A stretch of 64,000 bases of DNA from Hyphomicrobiales bacterium (GTDB lineage Bacteria > Pseudomonadota > Alphaproteobacteria > Rhizobiales > Rhizobiaceae), in the NCBI GenBank assembly GCA_900472625.1, contig UCIT01000067.1, forward strand, positions 1 through 64,000, in the 5' to 3' direction. The position numbers and the translations under genes were made by a program. Positions 32,875 to 40,176 of the stretch are shown here, in pieces; position 1 is the first letter of the stretch, and every line of letters starts with the position of its first letter. A model generated the notes under the pieces. The model saw nothing but the letters and a program-made list of their open reading frames with translations. It made no database searches and was not told the DNA's origin.

Positions 32875-33975
32875 ATGACCACCGCACTCGGTGAGAAGAT
32901 CAAGGCGATCATTCAGGCGAACGGTCCGATCAGCGTCACCGATTACTTCTCGCTGTGCCTGGCCGACCCGGAATACGGCTACTACAAGACCCGCGAACCC
33001 TTCGGCCGCCTCGGCGATTTCGTCACCGCGCCGGAGGTCAGCCAGCTGTTCGGCGAGATGATCGGCGTCTTCGTCGTTCACGCATGGCAGCGCCACGGCA
33101 CGCCGGCCGGCGTCCGGCTGGTCGAGATCGGCCCTGGGCGCGGCACGATGATGTCGGACATGCTGCGCGTCATCGAGCGTCTGGCGCCCCCGCTGTTCGA
33201 AAGCATGACCGTCCATCTTGTCGAAACCAGCGAACGGCTGCGCGACATCCAGCAGGAAACACTCGAAGCCCATCGGGGCAGGATCGAGTGGCATCAGGAT
33301 TTCGACGACGTGCCGCAGGGCATCACGCTCGTGGTTGCCAACGAACTGTTCGACGCCATCCCGATCCGCCAGTTCGTGAAGACCGCCACCGGCTTCAAGG
33401 AGCGCATGGTTGGCCTCGACGTCGATGACGAACTGGCCTTCGGCACCGGCGTCGCCGGCATCGATCCCGATCTCCTGCCGCAGCAATCGGCAAATACGCC
33501 GGTCGGCACTCTGTTCGAGATTTCCCCTGCCCGTGAATCCGTGCTGATTGCCATAGCCGACCGCCTCAAGGCGTGCGGGGGAACGGCGCTGGCACTCGAC
33601 TACGGCCACCTCGTCACCGGCTTCGGCGATACGCTGCAGGCTGTCAGGATGCACGAGTTCGACCCGCCTTTGGCGCATCCCGGCGAAGCCGATCTCACCA
33701 GCCACGTCGATTTCCAGGCGCTTGCCGAAACGGCGGTGTCGGCGGGGCTGCACGTCAACGGCCTGCTGCATCAGGGCGACTTTCTCGTCGGCCTCGGCAT
33801 CCTCGAACGCGCCGCCGCGCTCGGCCGCGACCGGGAGCCGCACACCCAGCAGATCATCCAGACGGCGGTCGATCGCCTTGCCGGCGAAGGCGAGGGAAAG
33901 ATGGGGGAACTGTTCAAGGTGATGGCCATTTCCCACCCCGCCATCGATCTCATGCCGTTCCGTCCGGTGGATTGA
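32875..33975 (+). CDS. SAM-dependent methyltransferase, MidA/NDUFAF7 family
   Basis: A 366-residue class I methyltransferase. The N-terminal ISVTDYFSLCLADPEYGYYKTREPFGRLGDFVTAPEVSQLFGEMI region (by position about 21-65) is the hallmark of MidA/NDUFAF7; the SAM site is VEIGPGRGTMMSDML. The mitochondrial orthologue dimethylates an arginine of the complex I subunit NDUFS2, so a role in NADH dehydrogenase assembly is plausible here. A strong GGAGGAGGAG precedes ATG 32875; the gene follows lgt by 24 bases. Confidence 0.93.
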   Translation: MTTALGEKIKAIIQANGPISVTDYFSLCLADPEYGYYKTREPFGRLGDFVTAPEVSQLFGEMIGVFVVHAWQRHGTPAGVRLVEIGPGRGTMMSDMLRVIERLAPPLFESMTVHLVETSERLRDIQQETLEAHRGRIEWHQDFDDVPQGITLVVANELFDAIPIRQFVKTATGFKERMVGLDVDDELAFGTGVAGIDPDLLPQQSANTPVGTLFEISPARESVLIAIADRLKACGGTALALDYGHLVTGFGDTLQAVRMHEFDPPLAHPGEADLTSHVDFQALAETAVSAGLHVNGLLHQGDFLVGLGILERAAALGRDREPHTQQIIQTAVDRLAGEGEGKMGELFKVMAISHPAIDLMPFRPVD

Positions 33976-34069
33976 CAGGGCGCGCGCGGCAGGGTCAACA
34001 TCCCCGCAATCGACGATGCGTCGCTTGGCAATCGGCCAGCGAAGCCTGAAAACAACTGCGGAATGACTG

Positions 34070-34864
34070 ATGACCCCTGCGCCCTCCCCGGAACCGATCC
34101 AAAGCGCGCTGCTCAACGAAGCGACCGGCGATGCGATCCAGCACGGCTATTTCACCCGCCAGGGTGGAGTTTCCGACGGCATCTATCGCGGCCTCAATGT
34201 CGGCCTCGGCTCGAACGACGCGCGTGACAAGGTCGAGGAAAATCGTCGGCGCGTTGCCGGCTGGTTCGCACTGCCCGTCGAGCGGCTTGCCACCGTGCAT
34301 CAGGTCCATTCGCCTGACGTCGTGGCCGTTGACGCCGCTTACAACGGCACACGCCCGGCGGCTGACGCGCTTGTGACGGCGACACCCGGCGTTGCGCTGG
34401 GCGTTCTGGCTGCCGATTGCGGCCCGATCCTGTTTGCCGATGCCGAAAACCGCGTCATCGGCGCTGCCCATGCCGGCTGGAAGGGTGCCCTCACCGGCGT
34501 CCTGGAAAACACCCTCGACGCCATGGTGAAAATCGGCGCCACGCGCGAAAAGATCGTCGCCTGCCTTGGCCCGTCGATCAGCCGCGAGAGCTACGAAGTC
34601 GGCCCGGAATTCGTCGAGCGCTTTGTCGCTCAGAACCCGGATTACATCGGCTACTTCACCGCGTCGACCAAGCCCGGCCACATGATGTTCGACCTGCCGG
34701 CGCTGACGCTCGACCGGTTGCGCGCCGCCGGCGTACGCGCCGAAAGCCTCGGACTTTGCACCTACCCCGACAGCGAGCGTTTCTTCTCCTATCGGCGGAC
34801 CACGCACAGACAAGAACCGGACTACGGCCGACAGATTTCGGCAATTGCCATCATGGAGATTTGA
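34070..34864 (+). CDS. pgeF: Multicopper-type polyphenol oxidase / purine nucleoside phosphorylase (YfiH/LACC1)
   Basis: A 264-residue CNF1/YfiH-like protein. The zinc ligands and active site appear as HQVHSPD, VLAADCGPILF and HAGWKGAL, the His-Cys-His set of the family. Members were first called laccases; later work shows purine nucleoside phosphorylase/adenosine deaminase activity and, for PgeF, editing of peptidoglycan precursors. It starts 94 bases after the methyltransferase and is followed within 5 bases by the M24 gene. Confidence 0.93.
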   Translation: MTPAPSPEPIQSALLNEATGDAIQHGYFTRQGGVSDGIYRGLNVGLGSNDARDKVEENRRRVAGWFALPVERLATVHQVHSPDVVAVDAAYNGTRPAADALVTATPGVALGVLAADCGPILFADAENRVIGAAHAGWKGALTGVLENTLDAMVKIGATREKIVACLGPSISRESYEVGPEFVERFVAQNPDYIGYFTASTKPGHMMFDLPALTLDRLRAAGVRAESLGLCTYPDSERFFSYRRTTHRQEPDYGRQISAIAIMEI

Positions 34865-34869
34865 GCGAT

Positions 34870-36021
34870 ATGGGCCTGCACTTCGAAACCTCGGAATTCG
34901 CCGATCGCCTCGCCCGCCTCACCCGACAGATGCAGGAGGAGAAGCTCGACGCCGTGCTGCTGTTCGCACAGGAGAGCATGTACTGGCTGACCGGCTATGA
35001 CACCTTCGGCTACTGTTTCTTCCAGACGCTCGTCGTCAAGGCTGACGGCACCATGGCGCTGATCACCCGATCGGCCGACCTTCGCCAGGCGAGGCAGACC
35101 TCGATCCTCGAAAACATTCACATCTGGGTCGATCGCGTCAACGCCGACCCGACGGTGGATCTGAAGAACCTTCTGGTCGAGATGGACCTCCTCGGCGCCC
35201 GCATTGGCGTCGAATACGACACCCATGGCATGACCGGCCGTGTGGCTCGTTTGCTCGATGCGCAGCTGATGACCTTCGCCCAGATCACCGATGCCTCCTA
35301 TCTGGTCAGCCGCCTGCGCCTGGTCAAAAGCCCCGCCGAGATGGCTTATGTCGAGCGCGCCGCAGCGCTGGCCGACGATGCACTGGACGCGGCGATTTCG
35401 CTGACCAAGGCGGGCGCCGACGAGGCCGATATCCTTGCCGCCATGCAGGGCGCCGTGTTTTCGGGTGGCGGCGATTATCCCGCCAACGAATTCATCATCG
35501 GTTCTGCGCAAGACGCCCTGCTCTGCCGCTACAAGGCCGGCCGCCGCAAGCTCGACGCCAACGACCAGCTGACGCTCGAATGGGCCGGCACCTATGCACA
35601 CTATCACGCCGCGATGATGCGCACGATCGTCATCGGCGAGCCCAACTATCGCCACCGCGAGCTCTACAACGCCTGCCTCGAGACCATCCAGGCAATCGAG
35701 ACGGTGATGATCCCGGGCCAGACCTTCGGCGACGTCTTCGACATCCACGCCAAGATCATGGACGAGCGCGGCCTTGCCCGCCACCGGCTGAATGCCTGCG
35801 GCTATTCCCTCGGTGCCCGCTTCTCGCCATCATGGATGGAGCACCAGATGTTCCACGTCGGCAATCCGCAGCCGATCGAGCCCGGCATGTCGCTGTTCGT
35901 CCACATGATCATCATGGATTCCGACACCGGCACGGCGATGACCCTCGGCCAGACATACCTGACCACAGACGGCGCACCGCGGTCGCTGTCGCGCCATTCG
36001 CTGGAATTCATCAGCGCCTGA
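34870..36021 (+). CDS. M24-fold (pita-bread) hydrolase lacking canonical metal ligands
   Basis: A 383-residue protein with a creatinase N-domain (LARLTRQMQEEKLDAVLLFAQESMYWLTGYDTFGY) and a pita-bread C-domain. The five metal ligands of M24 peptidases are not there: where DxG and SDxTR are expected the sequence reads EWAGTYAHYHAAMMRT, the His position is in CGYSLGARFSPSW, and the two Glu positions are HMIIMD and LGQTYL. This pattern recalls metal-free members such as creatinase and ectoine hydrolase. It probably cleaves a small C-N bond, not Xaa-Pro peptides. No ectoine genes are nearby. It starts 5 bases after pgeF. Confidence 0.88.
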   Translation: MGLHFETSEFADRLARLTRQMQEEKLDAVLLFAQESMYWLTGYDTFGYCFFQTLVVKADGTMALITRSADLRQARQTSILENIHIWVDRVNADPTVDLKNLLVEMDLLGARIGVEYDTHGMTGRVARLLDAQLMTFAQITDASYLVSRLRLVKSPAEMAYVERAAALADDALDAAISLTKAGADEADILAAMQGAVFSGGGDYPANEFIIGSAQDALLCRYKAGRRKLDANDQLTLEWAGTYAHYHAAMMRTIVIGEPNYRHRELYNACLETIQAIETVMIPGQTFGDVFDIHAKIMDERGLARHRLNACGYSLGARFSPSWMEHQMFHVGNPQPIEPGMSLFVHMIIMDSDTGTAMTLGQTYLTTDGAPRSLSRHSLEFISA

Positions 36022-36146
36022 CCAGCGGCCTGCAACAGCGACCTGCAAGAATCGACAATTGACATATCCCCGCCCCGACCGTCATAAAGTTGGCCGGGGC
36101 TTATACCGCATTGCGACATGCGCACGATGGAAGGACGAAACGAGGG

Positions 36147-36986
36147 ATGACGCGACTTGCGACAGCACCCACGCTCATCGCCAGCCTTGCCCTGCTTTCA
36201 GCCTGCAACACCACGGATGCCCTGACGCCGCTGGTCGATATCGGCGACACCTCAAGCACCATCCGCTCCTCGCCGGTCACCCAGAACGACGTGGAACGCA
36301 TGGCCGGCAAGCCACCGCAGCGCAGCCAGGCCTTTGCGGCCGAGCCTAAGCAGGGTGGCTATCATCCCGCCTACGTCACGCAGGAACCGGCACGCGGGAC
36401 CGGCGCACCACCGACCACCATGCAGGCGCAGGCCTATGCGCTGGACGGCCAGACGGAGCAGCCGCGGGCGGCAACAGCCGCCATCGAAAGCCAACCGATC
36501 GCCGAAGCCACGTCCGAACCGGTCTCGAACGCCGAGGCCGAGGATCAGGACATTGCCGCAGCGGAAGCCAAAGAGACACCGGCCGAGCCCGCCCGCACAG
36601 CCATGCTGCCGCCCACCGGCGGCTCGACCGTGCGCTTCCTGCCGATCATCGGCGCTCCGGTTCAGGCAGTCACCCCACTGTCACGGCAACTCGGCGCCGA
36701 AGCACGGTCGCACGGATTGTCGATCAAGAGCTCGAACGACAACAGCAGCGCCTTCATCCTCAAGGGCTATCTCAACGCCTTCTCCGACAGCGGCAAGGTG
36801 ACGATCGTCTACGTCTGGGATGTGCTGGACAGCAGCGGCTCAAGGCTGCATCGCATCCAGGGCCAGGAGAGCATTCCTTCGGACGCCCAAGACCCCTGGG
36901 CAGCGGTGCCGGCCTCCGTCATGCAACAAATCGCCTCGAAGACGATCACCGAGTTTTCGTCGTGGCGCGATGCTCGTGGCGGTTAA
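36147..36986 (+). CDS. Lipoprotein of unknown function
   Basis: A 279-residue predicted lipoprotein: signal TRLATAPTLIASLALLSAC with lipobox LSAC, modified Cys20 in SACNTTDAL. Residues about 60-165 are low-complexity Ala/Glu/Pro-rich (AEATSEPVSNAEAEDQD), a likely periplasm-spanning linker. The C-terminal 110 residues form a compact domain (VQAVTPLSRQLGAEARSHGLSI, ILKGYLNAFSDSGKVTIVYVWDVLDSSG). That domain resembles outer-membrane-linked lipoproteins found next to prs in Rhizobiaceae, but I know no function. The start with GAGGG directly before ATG and AAGGA further up is acceptable. Confidence 0.8.
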   Translation: MTRLATAPTLIASLALLSACNTTDALTPLVDIGDTSSTIRSSPVTQNDVERMAGKPPQRSQAFAAEPKQGGYHPAYVTQEPARGTGAPPTTMQAQAYALDGQTEQPRAATAAIESQPIAEATSEPVSNAEAEDQDIAAAEAKETPAEPARTAMLPPTGGSTVRFLPIIGAPVQAVTPLSRQLGAEARSHGLSIKSSNDNSSAFILKGYLNAFSDSGKVTIVYVWDVLDSSGSRLHRIQGQESIPSDAQDPWAAVPASVMQQIASKTITEFSSWRDARGG

Positions 36987-37008
36987 GCCACAAGCTTTTT
37001 GGAAATAT

Positions 37009-37027
37009 AAAGGCGCGAGTCGCCTTT
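37009..37027 (+). terminator. Hairpin between the lipoprotein gene and prs
   Basis: AAAGGCG and CGCCTTT form a perfect 7-bp stem with a 5-base loop. Only the T's of the stem itself follow, so termination is probably partial. Confidence 0.45.
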
Positions 37028-37092
37028 GCCCTTGCATTCGGGAACAAGCTGGCTAAAAAGCGCGGCTATCAGCAGGCAACAGGCGGACCAAG

Positions 37093-38025
37093 ATGAAGGT
37101 TTTCGCAGGCAATTCGAACCGGCACCTCGCCGAAACGATCTGCAACTATCTCAACGTGCCCTTGGGCAGAGCAACGGTCCGAAGATTTGCCGACCAGGAA
37201 ATCTTCGTGGAAATTCAGGAAAACGTACGCGGCGAGGACGTCTTCCTTGTCCAGTCGACATCGTTTCCCACGAATGATCACCTGATGGAATTGCTCATCA
37301 TGATCGACGCCATGCGCCGGTCGTCGGCTCGCCGTATCACGGCAGTCATCCCCTATTTCGGCTACGCCCGCCAGGATCGCCGCGCTTCCGGGCGCACGCC
37401 GATCTCCGCCAAGCTGGTTGCCAACCTGATCACCGAAGCAGGCGCCGACCGCGTCCTGACGCTCGACCTGCATGCCGGCCAGATCCAGGGTTTCTTCGAT
37501 ATCCCCACCGACAACCTCTATGCCGTGCCGATCCTGACGCGCGACATCAAGGCGAACTACGACATCTCCAACGTCATGGTCGTGTCACCTGACGTCGGCG
37601 GCGTCGTACGCGCCCGCTCGCTTGCCAAACGGCTGGACTGTCTCCTGTCGATCGTGGACAAGCGCCGCGATCGCCCCGGTGAATCCGAAGTGATGAACAT
37701 CATCGGCGACGTCGAAGGCAAGGACTGCCTGCTGATCGACGATATTGTCGATTCCGGCGGCACGCTCTGTAATGCCGCGGACGCTCTGCTGTCGAAGGGT
37801 GCGTCGAGCGTAACAGCCTACATCACCCACGGCGTCCTGTCCGGCGGCGCTGTCACCCGCATCACGTCTTCCCGGTTGCGCGAACTCGTTATCACCGACT
37901 CGATCCAGCCGACGACGGCGATCCAGTCGGCGCATAATATCCGCGTGCTCAGCACCGGCCCGCTGATTGGCGAAGCAATCAATCGCACCAGCCAGGAAGA
38001 ATCGGTTTCCAGCCTGTTCGACTGA
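37093..38025 (+). CDS. prs: Ribose-phosphate pyrophosphokinase Prs
   Basis: A 310-residue PRPP synthetase, which transfers pyrophosphate from ATP to ribose 5-phosphate for purine, pyrimidine, His and Trp synthesis. Seen: the flexible ATP loop DQEIFVEIQENVRGEDVFL, the Mg/ribose signature DLHAGQIQGFFD, VSPDVGGVVRA and the PRPP-binding LLIDDIVDSGGTL. Class I type, full length. ATG 37093 begins at the usual MKVFAGNSN. Confidence 0.96.
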   Translation: MKVFAGNSNRHLAETICNYLNVPLGRATVRRFADQEIFVEIQENVRGEDVFLVQSTSFPTNDHLMELLIMIDAMRRSSARRITAVIPYFGYARQDRRASGRTPISAKLVANLITEAGADRVLTLDLHAGQIQGFFDIPTDNLYAVPILTRDIKANYDISNVMVVSPDVGGVVRARSLAKRLDCLLSIVDKRRDRPGESEVMNIIGDVEGKDCLLIDDIVDSGGTLCNAADALLSKGASSVTAYITHGVLSGGAVTRITSSRLRELVITDSIQPTTAIQSAHNIRVLSTGPLIGEAINRTSQEESVSSLFD

Positions 38026-38116
38026 TCCGCGAAGAACAACTCGAAGCTCAAGCTTTACGCTTTCTCCCCTGCACCTCTTCCGCTAGGATTTGCCCGGCTG
38101 AGGGGGAGGCAAAAAC

Positions 38117-38602
38117 ATGGCTATTGTTCCGAGATCGTCAACGAGACTGGCAGTGCTGCTCATTCTGCCGGTTCTGTCCGCCTGTACGGTAGACAGCGGC
38201 CCGGGCTATTCCAGCCCACCGCCCCGCCCTCGTCCGCAGCAGCCGCAAATGTGCACGATGGAATATGCGCCGGTCTGCGGTGAACGCGGCGGCCGAATCC
38301 AGACGTTCGGCAATGCATGCCAGGCCCGCAGCAATGGCTTCGCGATCGTTAGCCGCGGCGAATGCAGGGCCGGACCGCCGATGACACCGCGACCACCACG
38401 GCCCGAACGGCCGACCTATCCCGAACCATCCAGACCTCGCCCGCCGGAGCCTTCGCGGCCGCAGCGCCCCGATGGCATCTGCACGCGCGAGTATCGGCCT
38501 GTCTGCGGCGAGCGCGGGAGAGAAATGCGGACGTTCCCGAATGGCTGCGAGGCAGGCAATGCCGGCTTCCGCATCGTCGGTCCGGGCGAATGCCGCCGCT
38601 AA
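38117..38602 (+). CDS. Lipoprotein with two Kazal-type protease-inhibitor domains
   Basis: A 161-residue predicted lipoprotein: signal with lipobox LSAC (Cys23), then two Kazal-like modules separated by a Pro/Arg-rich linker (RPERPTYPEPSRPRPPEPSR). Each module has the C-x3-Y-x-PVCGERG core (CTMEYAPVCGERG near 46-58; CTREYRPVCGERG near 122-134), a later FxNxC and a final GEC. Kazal domains are tight inhibitors of serine proteases. Exposed on the envelope, it may guard against secreted or host proteases. The reactive-site residue cannot be fixed without alignment. Confidence 0.87.
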   Translation: MAIVPRSSTRLAVLLILPVLSACTVDSGPGYSSPPPRPRPQQPQMCTMEYAPVCGERGGRIQTFGNACQARSNGFAIVSRGECRAGPPMTPRPPRPERPTYPEPSRPRPPEPSRPQRPDGICTREYRPVCGERGREMRTFPNGCEAGNAGFRIVGPGECRR

Positions 38603-38642
38603 CCGCGCAATCGGTCAGACGGCGGAATGCGAGCCAGCGATC

Positions 38643-40094
38643 TTAGTCTGCGCCCTTGATCACCTGGTCGTTGACCGTGACAGACCCGTCGCGCGCCACG
38701 CTGACGTCCCAGCGCTGGCGACCGTCGGGATCGGTCTTGCCGAAGCCCTTCACCATCATCAGGCCGAACGACACCTGGTTGAGCTCGGGATTGCTCTTCG
38801 CCAAGTCCTGTATCGCGGTGATCGTCTTGTCGAAATCGCGCGCCAGGATCGAAGCCTTCAGCGAATAGTCGCTCTTGGACATTGGTGTGCCGCGAACTTC
38901 GCCCGAGATCTCGGCATCGTAGACGCTGGACTTCGCCGAAATCTTCGGGAATGCCATCACCATATCGCCGCCGGACAGCAGCTTCTCGAATGCCTTGTCG
39001 CTCTCTGCGGAGGATTTTTTCTCGTCCGACAGATCGACCTTCATCAGCTCTTCGCCCACTGCCGCAAGGTTGAGTTCCGGGAAGGCCAGTTGCACGTCGA
39101 GCTCCTGCGGAACGAAAGGAGCGTACACCTCGGGCAGCAGCGCGCTATTGACGTTGATCTGTTTGGCGGCCATGCCGAAATCAAAGCGCATGGAGTCGGT
39201 CGGCCCGCTCATGCCGATGTTGTAGTCGACGCTGTCGGCACCGCCATTGCCGGCGACGCTTGATATGCTGACCTTGTTCAGGGTCACCGTCTCGTTAAGG
39301 CTCGTCATCAGCGGGAACGACTTGCGCAGTAGATCCTTGATCTCCTCGCTTTCGGCACGACGAAGCTTCTTCTCCTCCGAATGGGCAATCAGAAATGCCA
39401 GGATGTCACGGAAATCATTGACCGAAACGCCGTTCACCGCGGCTGCGAAATCCACGGAATCGGCGCGGATCTCCACCGGTGGCACTTCCTTGCCGCTGAC
39501 CTTCTCGACGAAGGACGAGATCGTGCCGCTGCCGGCGAAATTGGTTCGCCCCTGCAGTTCGCTGTCCGACGAGGTCAGCTTGTAGTTAGACGGTCCGGTC
39601 TCGGCGCTGACCTCTTCCTGCTCGGTCTTGGAGGAGAAGCGCACCGCCTTGCTCGAGAAGTCACCCGACTTCAGATAGCTGATCGCCGGATCGAAGACCC
39701 CGTTCGAGACGAGACTGTCGATTGCATAGGTGAAATCGGTCTTAGGCTGTCCCGGAGCCTTGAAGCTTCCCGACGCGTCGAGCGAATTGTTGCCCTCGAT
39801 CGTCCACAGGCCGCTCTCTTCGGGCGTGGCGAAGATCGACCACGGCGTCAACCCCTTGATGGAGAAGCTGGCCTGATCGACCTTTTTGAGAAGCTTTGCG
39901 AAATCGTAGATGATCTCGTAGCGCGTTCCGGCGGGGTTGACCGTCACGAAACCCTTGGCCACGTCTTTCGGCAACAGCTTCGACAGGTTGGTTTCGATAT
40001 CCTTAGCACCCTGCTGATTGATATCGACCGCCGCAGCTGTCGATACCAATCCGAGGAGAATGACGCCCGTGGCGCTTATCGTCTTGAGTTGCAT
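38643..40094 (-). CDS. Large periplasmic protein of unknown function
   Basis: A 483-residue protein with a signal peptide (MQLKTISATGVILLGLVST, cut after TAAA). It is beta-rich, with repeated S/T-D-Y-x strands such as FTYAIDSLVSNGVFDPA and SVDYNIGMSGPTDSMRFDFGMAA, and no cysteine motif or catalytic site I recognise. It resembles the DUF945/YdgA style of periplasmic repeat protein only in outline. ATG 40094 is supported by GGGAGAG 7 bases upstream and a clean signal peptide. It lies 82 bases after the MHYT-GGDEF-EAL gene on the same strand and may follow it in an operon. Confidence 0.75.
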   Translation of the reverse strand: MQLKTISATGVILLGLVSTAAAVDINQQGAKDIETNLSKLLPKDVAKGFVTVNPAGTRYEIIYDFAKLLKKVDQASFSIKGLTPWSIFATPEESGLWTIEGNNSLDASGSFKAPGQPKTDFTYAIDSLVSNGVFDPAISYLKSGDFSSKAVRFSSKTEQEEVSAETGPSNYKLTSSDSELQGRTNFAGSGTISSFVEKVSGKEVPPVEIRADSVDFAAAVNGVSVNDFRDILAFLIAHSEEKKLRRAESEEIKDLLRKSFPLMTSLNETVTLNKVSISSVAGNGGADSVDYNIGMSGPTDSMRFDFGMAAKQINVNSALLPEVYAPFVPQELDVQLAFPELNLAAVGEELMKVDLSDEKKSSAESDKAFEKLLSGGDMVMAFPKISAKSSVYDAEISGEVRGTPMSKSDYSLKASILARDFDKTITAIQDLAKSNPELNQVSFGLMMVKGFGKTDPDGRQRWDVSVARDGSVTVNDQVIKGAD

Positions 40095-40176
40095 GCTGAA
40101 TCTCTCCCGTACCATTCGAGGTGGCATGTGAAGTCTCAGACCGTGTCCTGTCAACCCGACACAGCAACGCAAGTCT

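Noticed and set aside
32164..34116. 650-codon open frame opposite lgt and the MidA-like gene
   Set aside because: Two well-known genes occupy the other strand. The product is low-complexity.
34870..36021. Naming the M24 protein ectoine hydrolase (doeA/eutD)
   Set aside because: The motif pattern is similar, but no ectoine transport or degradation genes are adjacent; the context is pgeF and prs.
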